Assembly: GCF_032716425.1 (NCBI RefSeq)
Contig: NZ_CP090419.1
Coordinates: forward strand, 788,501 to 852,500
Source: Pseudoalteromonas sp. N1230-9
Lineage (GTDB): Bacteria > Pseudomonadota > Gammaproteobacteria > Enterobacterales > Alteromonadaceae
Direction of reading: 5' to 3'
DNA: 64,000 bases
The notes under the pieces were generated by a model, which did not search any database, had not been told where the DNA came from, and saw only the letters and a list, made by a program, of their open reading frames with translations. Position 1 is the first letter of the stretch. Every line of letters starts with the position of its first letter. The position numbers and the translations under genes are program-made. Positions 1 to 9,288 of the stretch are shown here, piece by piece.

Positions 1-3
1 GCG

Positions 4-366
4 ATGACTCAAAAAAGTACCCGTTATTTATTAGTTGAAGATGACACCGATGCAGCGCAAATCACCCAGCTTTTATTAGAAAGCCTTGGGGTGGAAACGG
101 TAATCGCTGCTAGCTGTGAAGCGTGTTTAAATACCCTAAATGAAGACGCTGAGTTTGATAAAGTACTGCTTGATATGCACTTGCCTGATGGTGGTGGTTT
201 AGATTTAGCAAAACAGCTCAAGCAACGCTACCCCAACTTAACCTTGGTTATTGTCAGTGGGGCAGAGCCTGAGCCAGAGAAAATAGAGAAGTTGGACATT
301 GAACAAGTTCTGTTAAAGCCAATTAACCTAGGTTTACTGACAGAGCTTATTGAGGGCAGTGCTTAA
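4..366 (+). CDS. Receiver-domain protein (CheY-like), possibly the C-terminal end of a larger protein
   Basis: This encodes 120 residues forming one response-regulator receiver domain. The acidic pair follows VED near residues 11-14, the phospho-accepting Asp is D57 in LLDMHLP, and the switch Lys lies in LLKPIN near residue 106. No output domain follows. Only three bases precede the ATG, so it could be a complete single-domain regulator or the last domain of a hybrid kinase that starts outside the window. Its 3' end overlaps the convergent LacI gene by 20 bases. The receiver assignment is firm; its partner kinase is unknown. Confidence 0.8.
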   Translation: MTQKSTRYLLVEDDTDAAQITQLLLESLGVETVIAASCEACLNTLNEDAEFDKVLLDMHLPDGGGLDLAKQLKQRYPNLTLVIVSGAEPEPEKIEKLDIEQVLLKPINLGLLTELIEGSA

Positions 367-1351
367 TTGATTGTCGAGCAACAAGGCTTGGCTCAAACAT
401 AGTTTGCAGAGGCTCTGTTTGCTTTTGATATACGTGGTTTAGAACCCAGTTTGCAGCCATTTTCCCCATTTCATTGATTGGATAGTTAATAGTACTTAGA
501 GGCGGATAAATGTGGCGCGTGAAAAATACATTATCATAGCCCATCACTGATAGCTGCTCTGGAAGGGCTAAGCCAAGCTCTCTGGCGCTGGCGATGGCAC
601 CCGTCGCCATTTCATCATTGGCACAAATAACGGCACTAAATGACCCCCCCTGTTGATAGATTGTTTTTAATCCCTCAAAGCCACTGGTTTCCATAAAATC
701 ACCTTGATAAAGCAGTTGTTCATCAAATGATAAATTAAATTCAGCAAGCGCTTGTTTGTGACCAGCTAGACGATCTTGAGCATCTTTTTTCCAAAGTGGG
801 CCACTAATATAGGCTATATTTTTGTGACCCTGCTCTAGAACATGTTTGGCTGCAAGGTAGCCACCTTTGATGTTATTTAAAATAATACAACGGTCGCTTA
901 ATTCTGGAATAAAACGGTTAATGAGCACAAATGGTACACGGCCCTTACTCAGCTTGATTAAGTAATCGTCGCTGACAGCTTCAACATGCAAAATAAGGCC
1001 ATCACAGTTACGGCTTATTAGGAACTCAATGCCTTGCTGTTCTCGCTCTTCATCACTGTGACCAGCAGCAATGATTACATGTTTACCTTGGTTTCTAAAA
1101 ATATTCTCAATACCACTCATCATAGGACCGTAAAAGGGACCTTGTAATTCAGAAACAAGTAGACCAACACTGTTTGAACAATTCGACGCTAATGATTGCG
1201 CAATAGAGTTTGGTCTATAGCCAAGCTCACTCATTGCCGCAGTGACTTTTTTACGAGTAGCATCACTGACATTCGCATTGTTATTCATTACTCGCGAAAC
1301 AGTTGCTAAAGACACTCCAGCTAGTTTCGACACCTCGTAAATGGTGGCCAT
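347..1351 (-). CDS. LacI-family transcriptional repressor of the glucan locus
   Basis: The 334-residue product has the LacI architecture. An N-terminal helix-turn-helix (YEVSKLAGVSLATVSRVMN, residues 5-23) and hinge helix (YRPNSIAQSLAS) are followed by a periplasmic-binding-protein-like sugar-sensing domain. Length is normal for the family. It is the last gene of a leftward set GH1-transporter-lacI, 22 bases after the transporter stop. The most likely targets are the TGTAAGCGCTTACA palindromes at 4121, 4180, 15536 and the variant at 15590, because that form is typical of LacI operators and they flank the sugar genes. The effector is probably a beta-glucoside or glucose-derived oligosaccharide; this is inferred from neighbours. 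Confidence 0.9.
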   Translation of the reverse strand: MATIYEVSKLAGVSLATVSRVMNNNANVSDATRKKVTAAMSELGYRPNSIAQSLASNCSNSVGLLVSELQGPFYGPMMSGIENIFRNQGKHVIIAAGHSDEEREQQGIEFLISRNCDGLILHVEAVSDDYLIKLSKGRVPFVLINRFIPELSDRCIILNNIKGGYLAAKHVLEQGHKNIAYISGPLWKKDAQDRLAGHKQALAEFNLSFDEQLLYQGDFMETSGFEGLKTIYQQGGSFSAVICANDEMATGAIASARELGLALPEQLSVMGYDNVFFTRHIYPPLSTINYPINEMGKMAANWVLNHVYQKQTEPLQTMFEPSLVARQSIKHCPQ

Positions 1352-1373
1352 ATTATTCCTTTTTAAAACCCAA

Positions 1374-2705
1374 TTATGGATGACGTTTTAATGATAAGTC
1401 GGCACTGATTTGCTCAACGGTTTGATTATCAAGAATATACCTTTTCATAATTAAAGCGACAAGCACGCTGCCAATTGCTGGATAAAGCGTAAATGAAACT
1501 AAAATGCCTGACAGCGTATGTTCACTAAGCTCTGTATTGGCCTCATAGCCATAAAACGCTAGTAACCAACCGGCTATGGCACCGCCGAGGGCAAGGCCGA
1601 GTTTAATAAAAAAGACCACGCTTGCGTAGACAAGCCCTGTTAGTCTCTCGCCGGTTTTCCACTGGCCGTAATCAATCGTGTCGGCCATTTTTGCCCACAG
1701 TAGTGGTGTTGCCATTTGCGTGAAAAAACACCATAAAAAGTATACTGCAAAAGCAAGTATCAGTTGTTCGCTTGGTAACCAAAACGCCACACAGCTGATT
1801 GCTGCAGAGATATATTGCAAACGAATATAGGCTGTTTTCTTATCAACACGTTTACTTAGCGGGTTTGCACACGCACAACCTAGGATATTACCTATCATAC
1901 CGATAGTGACAAAATAAGTGACCAGTTCGGCTTCACCAAGCACATATTTTACGTAATAGATTGCCAGAGTTGTACGTAATACCATACTGGTTAACAGCAT
2001 AAGTGCAGCAAAGCACAATACTTTAAATGGGCCGTTTTGCCAAAGTGTACTCATGCGGTTCTTCCAACTCAACGATGAGCTGTTATGAGCTACAACACGC
2101 TCTTTGGTAAAGCGAAAACAAATCAAGAATAAGATGACACCTAAGCCGCTCATTAAGGCCATGGTTAGTTGGTAGCCTGTGGCGTTATCACCTTTTCCTA
2201 GCCAATTTACCAACGGCAGGGTACAGGCGCTAACTATTAGGCCGCCCAGCATGCCAAACACAAATCGGTAAGATTGAATCGACACACGCTCTTTAGGGTC
2301 GCCACTTAATACTCCGCCTAACGCTGAATAAGGAATATTAATGGCTGTGTAAACCAGCATTAGCAAAGTATAAGTGACAAAGGCGTAAATGACTTTGCCT
2401 GACTCTGGTAGGTCTGGCGTAGTGAAGGTGATCATACTGATCACCCCAAACGGTAAAGCGAGCCAAAGTAAATAAGGGCGATAACTTCCCCATTTAGTTC
2501 GCGTGGCATCGGTTAATGCGCCCATTAGTGGGTCGGTAATCGCATCAACAATTCTCACCACCAAAAACAAGGTGCCAACAATAGCAGGTGAAATACCAAA
2601 GATATCCGTGTAGAAAAAAGTTAAAAATAACATTACTGTTTGAAAGATAATGTTACTTGCTGTATCACCTAATCCGTAGGCTATTTTCTCTTTTGTTGTC
2701 AGCAT
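1374..2705 (-). CDS. GPH-family sugar:cation symporter (MFS superfamily)
   Basis: The 443-residue hydrophobic protein has about twelve membrane segments. Its signatures fit the glycoside-pentoside-hexuronide:cation symporter family (MelB-like): an N-terminal KIAYGLGDTASNI, then RIVDAITDPLMGALTD near residues 50-65. It probably imports beta-glucosides or short beta-glucan oligosaccharides across the inner membrane with Na+ or H+. It lies 24 bases after the GH1 beta-glucosidase stop and just before the LacI gene, so import, cytoplasmic hydrolysis and regulation share one transcript. The exact substrate is inferred from context only. Confidence 0.88.
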   Translation of the reverse strand: MLTTKEKIAYGLGDTASNIIFQTVMLFLTFFYTDIFGISPAIVGTLFLVVRIVDAITDPLMGALTDATRTKWGSYRPYLLWLALPFGVISMITFTTPDLPESGKVIYAFVTYTLLMLVYTAINIPYSALGGVLSGDPKERVSIQSYRFVFGMLGGLIVSACTLPLVNWLGKGDNATGYQLTMALMSGLGVILFLICFRFTKERVVAHNSSSLSWKNRMSTLWQNGPFKVLCFAALMLLTSMVLRTTLAIYYVKYVLGEAELVTYFVTIGMIGNILGCACANPLSKRVDKKTAYIRLQYISAAISCVAFWLPSEQLILAFAVYFLWCFFTQMATPLLWAKMADTIDYGQWKTGERLTGLVYASVVFFIKLGLALGGAIAGWLLAFYGYEANTELSEHTLSGILVSFTLYPAIGSVLVALIMKRYILDNQTVEQISADLSLKRHP

Positions 2706-2729
2706 GTGTGTTCTCGATTGTTGTTATTT

Positions 2730-4058
2730 TTATCGCTGTATGAGCAGCGCACGGTATTGTTTTGCGCTTTCTTTTAAAATGCGTTGTTGGCTTTGGTAAT
2801 CAATATAAACTAATCCAAAGCGCTTTTCGTAGCCATACGCCCATTCAAAGTTATCCATTAAACTCCACGCAAAGTAGCCTTGAATATCAACACCTTGACG
2901 AATTGCATCACAGACTGCATTTAAGTGAGTGTGATAATAATCAACGCGTTCAATGTCGTTCACTTCACCGTTTTCTAAGGTGTCGGCCATGGCTGCGCCA
3001 TTTTCGGTAATATACATTTTTGGTAAATCATATTGCTGATGCAGTGATACCAAAAGCTCAGTTAAACCTTGTGGGTAAACTTCCCAGCCCATATCGGTAA
3101 CACGAACATTCGCAAGGCTTGCTTCTTCAAACCAGCCATCAGCAGTATTTTTGTAGTGTATGCGGGTATAATAGTTAACGCCAATAAAGTCGACGGCTTG
3201 ACTAATAATCGCCATATCGCCAGCAAGAATAGTCGGTTTAACCTCATCAGCCAACTCATCAAATAAAGAAGGGTATGTGCCTTCTAAAACCGCTTTGATA
3301 TACCACTGGTTATGGTATTGATCGGCAAGTTTTGCGGCTTTTTTATCATCCGCAGTCAAAGGATAAGTTGGGCTGAAGTTTAATACGATACCCGCTTCTG
3401 TGTCTGGGCAGTTTTTGCGTAACACTTGCATGGCAAGGCCATGGGCGAGCAGTAAGTGATGCGCTGCTTGTCGGCCTGCTTGTTGTGATTTTATACCTGG
3501 TGCATGTACACCCACTTCATAACCTAAGTAGGCACTACAGAAGGGCTCATTCAAGGTCGCAAAGGAATCGACTAAGTGGCCAAGGTGTTGAGTAACAAGT
3601 TCGGCATATTCTTGAAATTTATAGGCTGTATCACGATTTAACCAGCCACCATTATCTTCTAGGTATTGAGGTAAATCCCAGTGGTATAGAGTGACGTAAG
3701 TTTTAATATTACGTGCTTTTAACGCCGTTAATAACTGAACATAAAATGCCATACCTTGTTTGTTTATCGTGCCATCTTGATTCATGACCCGTGGCCAAGA
3801 AATTGATAAACGGTAAGCATCTACGGCTAAGTCAGCAATCATATCGACATCTTGCTGCCAACGTGCAACATGGTCACATGCTACATCGCCATGACTTTGA
3901 TCGGCAATTGCATCCGGCTTTTCACAAAACGTATCCCAGATACAATCTAGACGCTGGCTGCGTGCGCCTTCAATTTGAAACGACGCAGTCGCAACACCAA
4001 AAGTAAATTCAGGTTTGAGTAAAAATGAGTCTGGCAAAAGAGAAATTGATTTATACAC
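2730..4058 (-). CDS. GH1 beta-glucosidase, cytoplasmic
   Basis: The 442-residue protein matches the single-domain size of glycoside hydrolase family 1. The acid/base Glu is E171 in TLNEP and the nucleophile Glu is E352 in ITENG. Family hallmarks FGVATASFQIEGA (residues 20-32) and YHWDLPQ (135-141) are also present. No signal peptide is visible, so it should act in the cytoplasm on imported beta-glucosides or laminari-oligosaccharides, releasing glucose. It is the first gene of the leftward operon and starts 62 bases from the nearest LacI-type palindrome, as expected for repression of its promoter. Beta-galactosidase or fucosidase side activity is possible in this family. Confidence 0.93.
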   Translation of the reverse strand: MYKSISLLPDSFLLKPEFTFGVATASFQIEGARSQRLDCIWDTFCEKPDAIADQSHGDVACDHVARWQQDVDMIADLAVDAYRLSISWPRVMNQDGTINKQGMAFYVQLLTALKARNIKTYVTLYHWDLPQYLEDNGGWLNRDTAYKFQEYAELVTQHLGHLVDSFATLNEPFCSAYLGYEVGVHAPGIKSQQAGRQAAHHLLLAHGLAMQVLRKNCPDTEAGIVLNFSPTYPLTADDKKAAKLADQYHNQWYIKAVLEGTYPSLFDELADEVKPTILAGDMAIISQAVDFIGVNYYTRIHYKNTADGWFEEASLANVRVTDMGWEVYPQGLTELLVSLHQQYDLPKMYITENGAAMADTLENGEVNDIERVDYYHTHLNAVCDAIRQGVDIQGYFAWSLMDNFEWAYGYEKRFGLVYIDYQSQQRILKESAKQYRALLIQR

Positions 4059-4120
4059 AGTTATTAGTCGTCCTTCGCATAGTGTTTGTAAGACAAACCA
4101 AAGTACAGAGCTGCAAATGG

Positions 4121-4134
4121 TGTAAGCGCTTACA
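4121..4134. promoter_or_regulatory. LacI-type operator 1 (perfect 14-bp palindrome)
   Basis: TGTAAGCGCTTACA is a perfect inverted repeat with the central CG typical of LacI-family operators. It lies between the divergent GH1 and sugar-permease operons, on the GH1 side. A palindromic TTGCAA follows six bases to the right (4141-4146). That hexamer could be the -35 of the leftward promoter, in which case a bound repressor would cover the spacer and -10. Assignment to the neighbouring LacI protein is inferred. Confidence 0.8.
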
Positions 4135-4151
4135 ATTTTATTGCAAATAAA

Positions 4152-4179
4152 TTGCTATATATGATTTATATGTTATAAA
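4152..4179 (+). promoter_or_regulatory. Candidate sigma-70 promoter for the permease-GH3-GH16 operon
   Basis: TTGCTA (4152-4157) is separated by 16 bases from TATAAA (4174-4179). The -10 hexamer abuts the operator at 4180-4193, so the expected transcription start would fall inside the operator. This is a standard repressor-blocked arrangement. The promoter was read by eye only. Confidence 0.45.
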
Positions 4180-4193
4180 TGTAAGCGCTTACA
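4180..4193. promoter_or_regulatory. LacI-type operator 2 (perfect 14-bp palindrome)
   Basis: This is a second exact copy of TGTAAGCGCTTACA, symmetrical to 16 bases if the flanking A and T are included. It is 59 bases from operator 1, centre to centre. A TTGCAA palindrome again lies seven bases to its right (4201-4206). It sits directly downstream of the candidate rightward -10 box. Confidence 0.8.
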
Positions 4194-4292
4194 TTTTATG
4201 TTGCAATAGTTTTTTGCTTTTTTATTCATCATGATTTAGCACTAGAGCTGATGTAACAAACTGAAAAATATAAATAACTAGAGAATAAAATT

Positions 4293-5552
4293 ATGGCCCA
4301 TGTTTCAACGCCTGTTTCGGGTAACGCGAGTCAAGCGGCAATGCCAAAGCAACATTTTGCATTGGCATCCTTGACCACATTATTTTTTATGTGGGGGTTC
4401 ATTACTTGTTTAAATGATATTTTGATCCCTTACTTAAAAGGGATGTTTTCGCTGAATTATACGCAAGCCATGCTTATACAGTTTTGCTTTTTTGGTGCGT
4501 ACTTTGTGATGTCGATCCCTGCTGGCAAGTTGGTCAGTCGCATTGGCTATCAATTTGGCATTGTGGTCGGCTTAGTGGTTGCAGCTATCGGCTGTGCGCT
4601 GTTTTACCCTGCTGCGGTTGCCCATGTATACGAATTATTTTTACTGGCTTTGTTTGTACTTGCTTCGGGCATTACTATTTTACAAGTATCTGCAAATCCT
4701 TATGTAAGTGTACTTGGCCCGCAAAAAACAGCATCTTCGCGTTTGACTATGACACAAGCATTCAACTCACTAGGTACGACCGTCGCACCGATTTTTGGTG
4801 GGTGGTTGATTTTATCTGAGGTAAGCCAAGCCACGGCTGAAGAAGTGAAACTCCCTTATTTAATGTTGTCGTTAAGTTTACTCGTGCTTGCGGTTATCTT
4901 TGCGTTTTTAAAACTGCCAAAACTAGGTAAAGAAAGTGACAGTGAAGCGGCACATCAAGATTTAGAAGACTTTGTTGATTTAGGCAGTGTTTGGCGTTAT
5001 CGCCACCTCATTTTAGGTGCCATCGGTATCTTTGTTTATGTGGGCGCAGAAGTGGCGATTGGTAGCTTTTTGGTGGGCTTTTTGACGTTAGATAATATTG
5101 CTGGCCTCGCAGAAAAAGAAGCCGCTCATTACATTAGTTATTATTTCGCAGGTGCCATGGTGGGTCGCTTTATTGGTGCTGCTGTGATGCAGAAGTTTAA
5201 TGCAGGTAAGGTGTTGGCATGTCATGGCTTGCTTGCAGTAGTACTTGTTGCAATTGCTATGACAGGTGAAGGTAGTCTTGCTATGTGGGCTATTTTATTG
5301 GTTGGCTTATGTAACTCGATTATGTTCCCGACGATTTTCAGCCTTGCACTACATGGCCTTGGCAAATACACCTCAAAAGGCTCAGGTATTTTATGTTTAG
5401 CGATTGTAGGTGGGGCAATTATCCCATTACTACAAGGTGTGTTAGCCGATTCTGTTGGTGTGCAAATGGCGTTGTTCTTACCTATCGCCTGTTATTTATA
5501 TATTACTTACTTTGCGCTTGTTGGCTCAAAAGTATCGACTCAGACTTCATAG
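4293..5552 (+). CDS. FucP/GluP-type sugar permease (MFS)
   Basis: The 419-residue protein has about twelve membrane segments and the FHS (fucose/glucose/galactose permease) signature. An N-terminal [19 protein letters not shown] (residues 31-49) is followed by a central cytoplasmic loop. Members carry fucose, glucose, galactose or other monosaccharides with protons. As first gene of the rightward operon with secreted GH3 and GH16 enzymes, its most likely cargo is glucose released from beta-glucan in the periplasm. An N-terminal tail of about 25 residues precedes the first membrane helix. The next gene follows after 8 bases. No glucokinase gene is seen in the window. Confidence 0.88.
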   Translation: MAHVSTPVSGNASQAAMPKQHFALASLTTLFFMWGFITCLNDILIPYLKGMFSLNYTQAMLIQFCFFGAYFVMSIPAGKLVSRIGYQFGIVVGLVVAAIGCALFYPAAVAHVYELFLLALFVLASGITILQVSANPYVSVLGPQKTASSRLTMTQAFNSLGTTVAPIFGGWLILSEVSQATAEEVKLPYLMLSLSLLVLAVIFAFLKLPKLGKESDSEAAHQDLEDFVDLGSVWRYRHLILGAIGIFVYVGAEVAIGSFLVGFLTLDNIAGLAEKEAAHYISYYFAGAMVGRFIGAAVMQKFNAGKVLACHGLLAVVLVAIAMTGEGSLAMWAILLVGLCNSIMFPTIFSLALHGLGKYTSKGSGILCLAIVGGAIIPLLQGVLADSVGVQMALFLPIACYLYITYFALVGSKVSTQTS

Positions 5553-5560
5553 GTGCAAAA

Positions 5561-8077
5561 ATGAAATTGAAAAAAACATTCACTCTCTGTTCGTTAATGA
5601 TGGCAAGCGTCAGCATGCTAGGTTGTACTGGGCAAGATAAGGTGACCAACGTGAACACTGAGCAAGAAATTTGGCCAAACATTGAAACGAGTATTGCTGC
5701 AAACCCAGAAATGGAAGCCAAAATTGCTAAAATGCTGGCAAATATGACCCTTGAGCAAAAAGTTGCGCAAATGATCCAGCCAGAAATTCGCGATATTACC
5801 GTTGAAGATATGCGTAAATATGGCTTTGGTTCCTACCTCAATGGTGGTGGTGCATTCCCAAATAATGATAAACATGCCAGTGCCGCAGACTGGATTGATC
5901 TTGCTGAAAAAATGTATCAAGCCTCAATCGATGACTCGCTTGATGGTAGCTCAATCCCGACTATGTGGGGTACCGATGCCGTGCATGGTCACAATAACGT
6001 CATTGGTGCGACATTATTTCCACATAACATTGGTTTAGGTGCAACAAACAATCCCGAGTTAATCGAAAAAATTGCAGCCGCTACCGCGCAAGAAGTGATG
6101 GTAACCGGCATCGATTGGGTGTTCGCACCAACAGTTGCAGTTGTTCGTGACGACCGTTGGGGTCGAACTTATGAAGGCTACTCTGAAGACCCTGAAATTG
6201 TGAAAGCATACTCGGCAGCCATTGTTAAAGGGTTGCAAGGTGCGGTTGATGAAGACTTTTTATCTGATAAGCGCGTGATAAGTACCGTGAAACACTTTTT
6301 AGGTGATGGTGGTACTGAAGGCGGTGATGATCAAGGTAATAACACGGCATCTGAGCAAGAGTTATTTGATATTCATGCGCAAGGTTATGTTGGCGGGTTA
6401 GGTGCGGGTGCACAAACCGTAATGGCGTCATTCAACAGCTGGAACGGTGAAAAAATTCACGGTAGTAAATACCTACTTACCGACGTACTAAAAGGCAAAA
6501 TGGGCTTTGATGGTTTTGTTGTTGGTGACTGGAACGGCCACGGTCAAATTCCGGGTTGTACTAATGGCAACTGTGCGCAAGCAGCAAATGCCGGTCTTGA
6601 TGTGTACATGGTACCGACAGATGCATGGAAACCACTTTACGAAAACCTTATTAAGCAAGTTAAAAGTGGCGAAATTGCACAAAGTCGCATCGATGATGCA
6701 GTAACGCGTATCTTACGTGTAAAAATGCGCGCAGGTTTGTTTGATAAGCCAAGCCCTGCTAAGCGTCCGCTTTCAGGTAAAACAGAGATCATTGGTAGTG
6801 CAGAACATCGCGCAGTTGCAAAACAAGCAGTCCGTGAATCACTGGTACTACTTAAAAATAAACAACAGTTGTTACCGCTATCAGCAAATGCCAATGTATT
6901 AGTTGCCGGTAAAGGCGCTGATAACATCGGTATGCAGTCAGGTGGTTGGACAATCACATGGCAGGGTACAGGTAATGAGAATAGTGACTTCCCGGGTGGT
7001 TCTTCAATTTTTGATGGCATCAAAAATACAGTTGAGCAAGCAGGTGGTCAGGTTCAATACAATGTGAATGGCGAATTTGAATCTAAGCCAGATGTCGCGA
7101 TTGTGGTGTTCGGTGAGCAACCATATGCAGAAGGTAATGGTGATTTAGATAACCTTGAATACCAACGCGGTAATAAAACTGATTTAGCTCTGCTTAAAAA
7201 GCTAAAAGATGCCGGCATTCCTGTGGTGTCGCTATTTATTAGTGGCCGCCCAATGTGGGTGAATGCAGAGCTGAATGCCAGTGATGCGTTTGTCGCAACT
7301 TGGTTACCAGGCAGTGAAGGTGATGCAATCAGCGATGTTATCTTTAAAAAGCAAGATGGCTCTATCAATCATGACTTTAAAGGTAAGTTATCGTTCTCAT
7401 GGCCAAATAACCCGGTAGGTAACGAAAACCGTGGTGATAAAGATTACGCGCCACTACTACCTTATGGCTTTGGTTTAACGTATCAAGATAAAAACACGTT
7501 AGCGGATGACCTTAGCGAAAAATCACACGTCGCGGCTAAATTAGAAGACTTAGTATTATTTGAACGTGCCGTAAAAGCACCGTGGTCACTGCAACTACAA
7601 AGTGGTTCTGCGTTACAAGCCATGACCAGTAGCCGTGCAGCACTTAATGCGGTTAGCGTAAAAACCTTTGATAAAGACGTACAAGAAGATGCGCGCGCAA
7701 TCAGCTTTAATGGTAAAGAAGCGGCTGCAGTTCGTTTAATGGCGGCGTTCCCATCGGATTTACGTTCATACGTTGAAAAAGCGGGTCAACTGCAAATGCA
7801 AATTAAGATAGACCAAGCTGCTGATGCGCCGCTGATGCTGGGAATGCAATGTGGTGAAAACTGTGACGGCCAATTTGATATTAGCAAACACTTTAAAGCA
7901 GCAAATGATTGGCAAACGCTAACCGTAGATTTGAGCTGCTTTGCAGAGCAAGGTGTGCAGCTTGGGCAAGTATTCTCGCCTTGGCAATTAGCCACTGAAG
8001 GTGCATGGCACGTATCGATTGCTAAACTATCAGTAACGAGTGCGCACATCGAGGATGCAACGCTCTCATGTCAGTAA
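5561..8077 (+). CDS. GH3 beta-glucosidase / exo-beta-glucanase, lipoprotein
   Basis: The 838-residue product begins with a lipoprotein signal peptide ending in MLGC (Cys22). The ATG at 5561 is chosen because it gives this signal; the open frame runs further upstream only through the permease gene. The GH3 N-terminal barrel shows the substrate-binding KHF (residues 244-246) and the nucleophile D323 in VVGDWNGH. An alpha/beta sandwich domain and a C-terminal extension of about 170 residues follow. That extension may be a carbohydrate-binding-like beta domain of the ExoP-type marine enzymes. It should release glucose from beta-1,3 or beta-1,4 glucan oligomers in the periplasm or at the cell surface. 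It overlaps the GH16 gene by 10 bases, implying coupled translation. Confidence 0.92.
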   Translation: MKLKKTFTLCSLMMASVSMLGCTGQDKVTNVNTEQEIWPNIETSIAANPEMEAKIAKMLANMTLEQKVAQMIQPEIRDITVEDMRKYGFGSYLNGGGAFPNNDKHASAADWIDLAEKMYQASIDDSLDGSSIPTMWGTDAVHGHNNVIGATLFPHNIGLGATNNPELIEKIAAATAQEVMVTGIDWVFAPTVAVVRDDRWGRTYEGYSEDPEIVKAYSAAIVKGLQGAVDEDFLSDKRVISTVKHFLGDGGTEGGDDQGNNTASEQELFDIHAQGYVGGLGAGAQTVMASFNSWNGEKIHGSKYLLTDVLKGKMGFDGFVVGDWNGHGQIPGCTNGNCAQAANAGLDVYMVPTDAWKPLYENLIKQVKSGEIAQSRIDDAVTRILRVKMRAGLFDKPSPAKRPLSGKTEIIGSAEHRAVAKQAVRESLVLLKNKQQLLPLSANANVLVAGKGADNIGMQSGGWTITWQGTGNENSDFPGGSSIFDGIKNTVEQAGGQVQYNVNGEFESKPDVAIVVFGEQPYAEGNGDLDNLEYQRGNKTDLALLKKLKDAGIPVVSLFISGRPMWVNAELNASDAFVATWLPGSEGDAISDVIFKKQDGSINHDFKGKLSFSWPNNPVGNENRGDKDYAPLLPYGFGLTYQDKNTLADDLSEKSHVAAKLEDLVLFERAVKAPWSLQLQSGSALQAMTSSRAALNAVSVKTFDKDVQEDARAISFNGKEAAAVRLMAAFPSDLRSYVEKAGQLQMQIKIDQAADAPLMLGMQCGENCDGQFDISKHFKAANDWQTLTVDLSCFAEQGVQLGQVFSPWQLATEGAWHVSIAKLSVTSAHIEDATLSCQ

Positions 8078-9093
8078 AATCGTATGCTGTTATTTTGCTA
8101 ACAGGTGCGCTTGGTGCCTGTCAGCAAACCCCAGCGCCTGTCAAAGCCAGCCTAGGAGAAGGCTGGCAGTTAGTTTGGCAAGACGAATTTTCGCAAAATG
8201 ATCTCGACCTAACTAAGTGGCAACACGAAGTAAATTGTCGAGGTGGCGGTAATGATGAGCAGCAATGCTATACCGCGCGTAGCGAAAACAGTTTTGTTAA
8301 AGATGGCATATTGCATATTGTTGCTCGCCAAGAGCAATACACTGGGCCATTGCATAATAGCGATGAAGTGAGCAGCGATGCTGAGCGAGAAAAACAAGCG
8401 ACTCAGCCGTTCACTTCAGCACGTTTACGCACTAAAAACTTAGCTGATTGGCGATACGGACGTTTTGAAATTCGCGCTAAATTGCCAGCAGGGCAAGGCG
8501 CGTGGCCAGCAATTTGGATGTTACCGACTGATTGGCGTTATGGTCGCTGGGCATCATCAGGCGAAATAGACATCATGGAAGCAGTTAATTTAAAGACTCT
8601 CACTGATGACAAAACAACGCCAGCAGGCAGCCTTGAAACGCGCGTACACGGCACCTTGCATTATGGTGGTCCTGCACCTAAAAATGTTTACAGCGGTACG
8701 CCGTACCGTTTCAGCGAAGCTAATAACCCAGCTGATAACTTTCATGTGTATGCCCTAGAATGGCAGCAAGATGAAATTCGTTGGTATGTTGATGATGTTC
8801 ACTATGCGACATTTCGCCACGACCAGTGGTATCCAACATCACAACAACAAGACGGCTCGTTTATAGAAAATACTGGCTTTGCTCCATTTGATCAGCGTTT
8901 TCATTTACTTCTTAACTTTGCAGTAGGCGGAAACTGGCCAGCAAATGTGAATGACAAAGGTGTTGATTTTACGGGGTACCCTAAGCAAATGCTGGTGGAT
9001 TACGTGCGTGTTTTTCAATGTAGTAAAAATAGTGAAACAGGCATTGGCTGCGCAACAACACAACCATCAGCAGTACAAATTAAGGGTAAATAA
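8068..9093 (+). CDS. GH16 endo-beta-1,3-glucanase (laminarinase-like), lipoprotein
   Basis: The 341-residue protein has a lipoprotein signal ending LGAC (Cys18) and one GH16 domain. The catalytic signature EIDIME lies at residues 166-171, with E166 as nucleophile and E171 as acid/base. The extra residue in the EIDIME form and the adjacent GAWPAIWMLP segment are typical of the laminarinase subgroup rather than agarases or carrageenases. The likely reaction is endo-cleavage of laminarin at the cell surface, supplying oligosaccharides to the TonB receptor and the GH3 enzyme. Its start overlaps the GH3 stop by 10 bases. Activity on mixed-linkage glucan is also possible. Confidence 0.92.
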   Translation: MSVKSYAVILLTGALGACQQTPAPVKASLGEGWQLVWQDEFSQNDLDLTKWQHEVNCRGGGNDEQQCYTARSENSFVKDGILHIVARQEQYTGPLHNSDEVSSDAEREKQATQPFTSARLRTKNLADWRYGRFEIRAKLPAGQGAWPAIWMLPTDWRYGRWASSGEIDIMEAVNLKTLTDDKTTPAGSLETRVHGTLHYGGPAPKNVYSGTPYRFSEANNPADNFHVYALEWQQDEIRWYVDDVHYATFRHDQWYPTSQQQDGSFIENTGFAPFDQRFHLLLNFAVGGNWPANVNDKGVDFTGYPKQMLVDYVRVFQCSKNSETGIGCATTQPSAVQIKGK

Positions 9094-9096
9094 ATT

Positions 9097-9288
9097 ATGA
9101 ACCAAGAGCCTGCAGATGCTTCGCCGAACTCGTTGCATCCGCTGGCTTTTGGTTCATTCTATCGGTTGAGCTTTTGTAGTAATAGCTGTCTTATTCTTCT
9201 GGCCGTTAGTTCGTCGATATCCGCTAATATCCCTTGCGCAGGCTCAGCAACATGGCTTGCTAAATCCACATCATCAGCAAACACATAA
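9097..9288 (+). pseudogene. Possible gene-start remnant after the GH16 gene
   Basis: An ATG at 9097 lies 3 bases after the GH16 stop, with an AAGGG Shine-Dalgarno at 9082-9086 and 10-base spacing. It opens a 63-codon frame. The first 20 or so codons (beginning MNQEPADASP) lie in otherwise free DNA; the rest is antisense to the convergent cupin gene. It could be the scar of a once longer third gene of the operon, cut where the two convergent blocks were joined. It could equally be a chance frame. I do not recognise the peptide. Confidence 0.22.

Noticed and set aside
5393..5560. Upstream extension of the GH3 reading frame
   Set aside because: It lies inside the permease coding region, and the ATG at 5561 gives a normal lipoprotein signal peptide.
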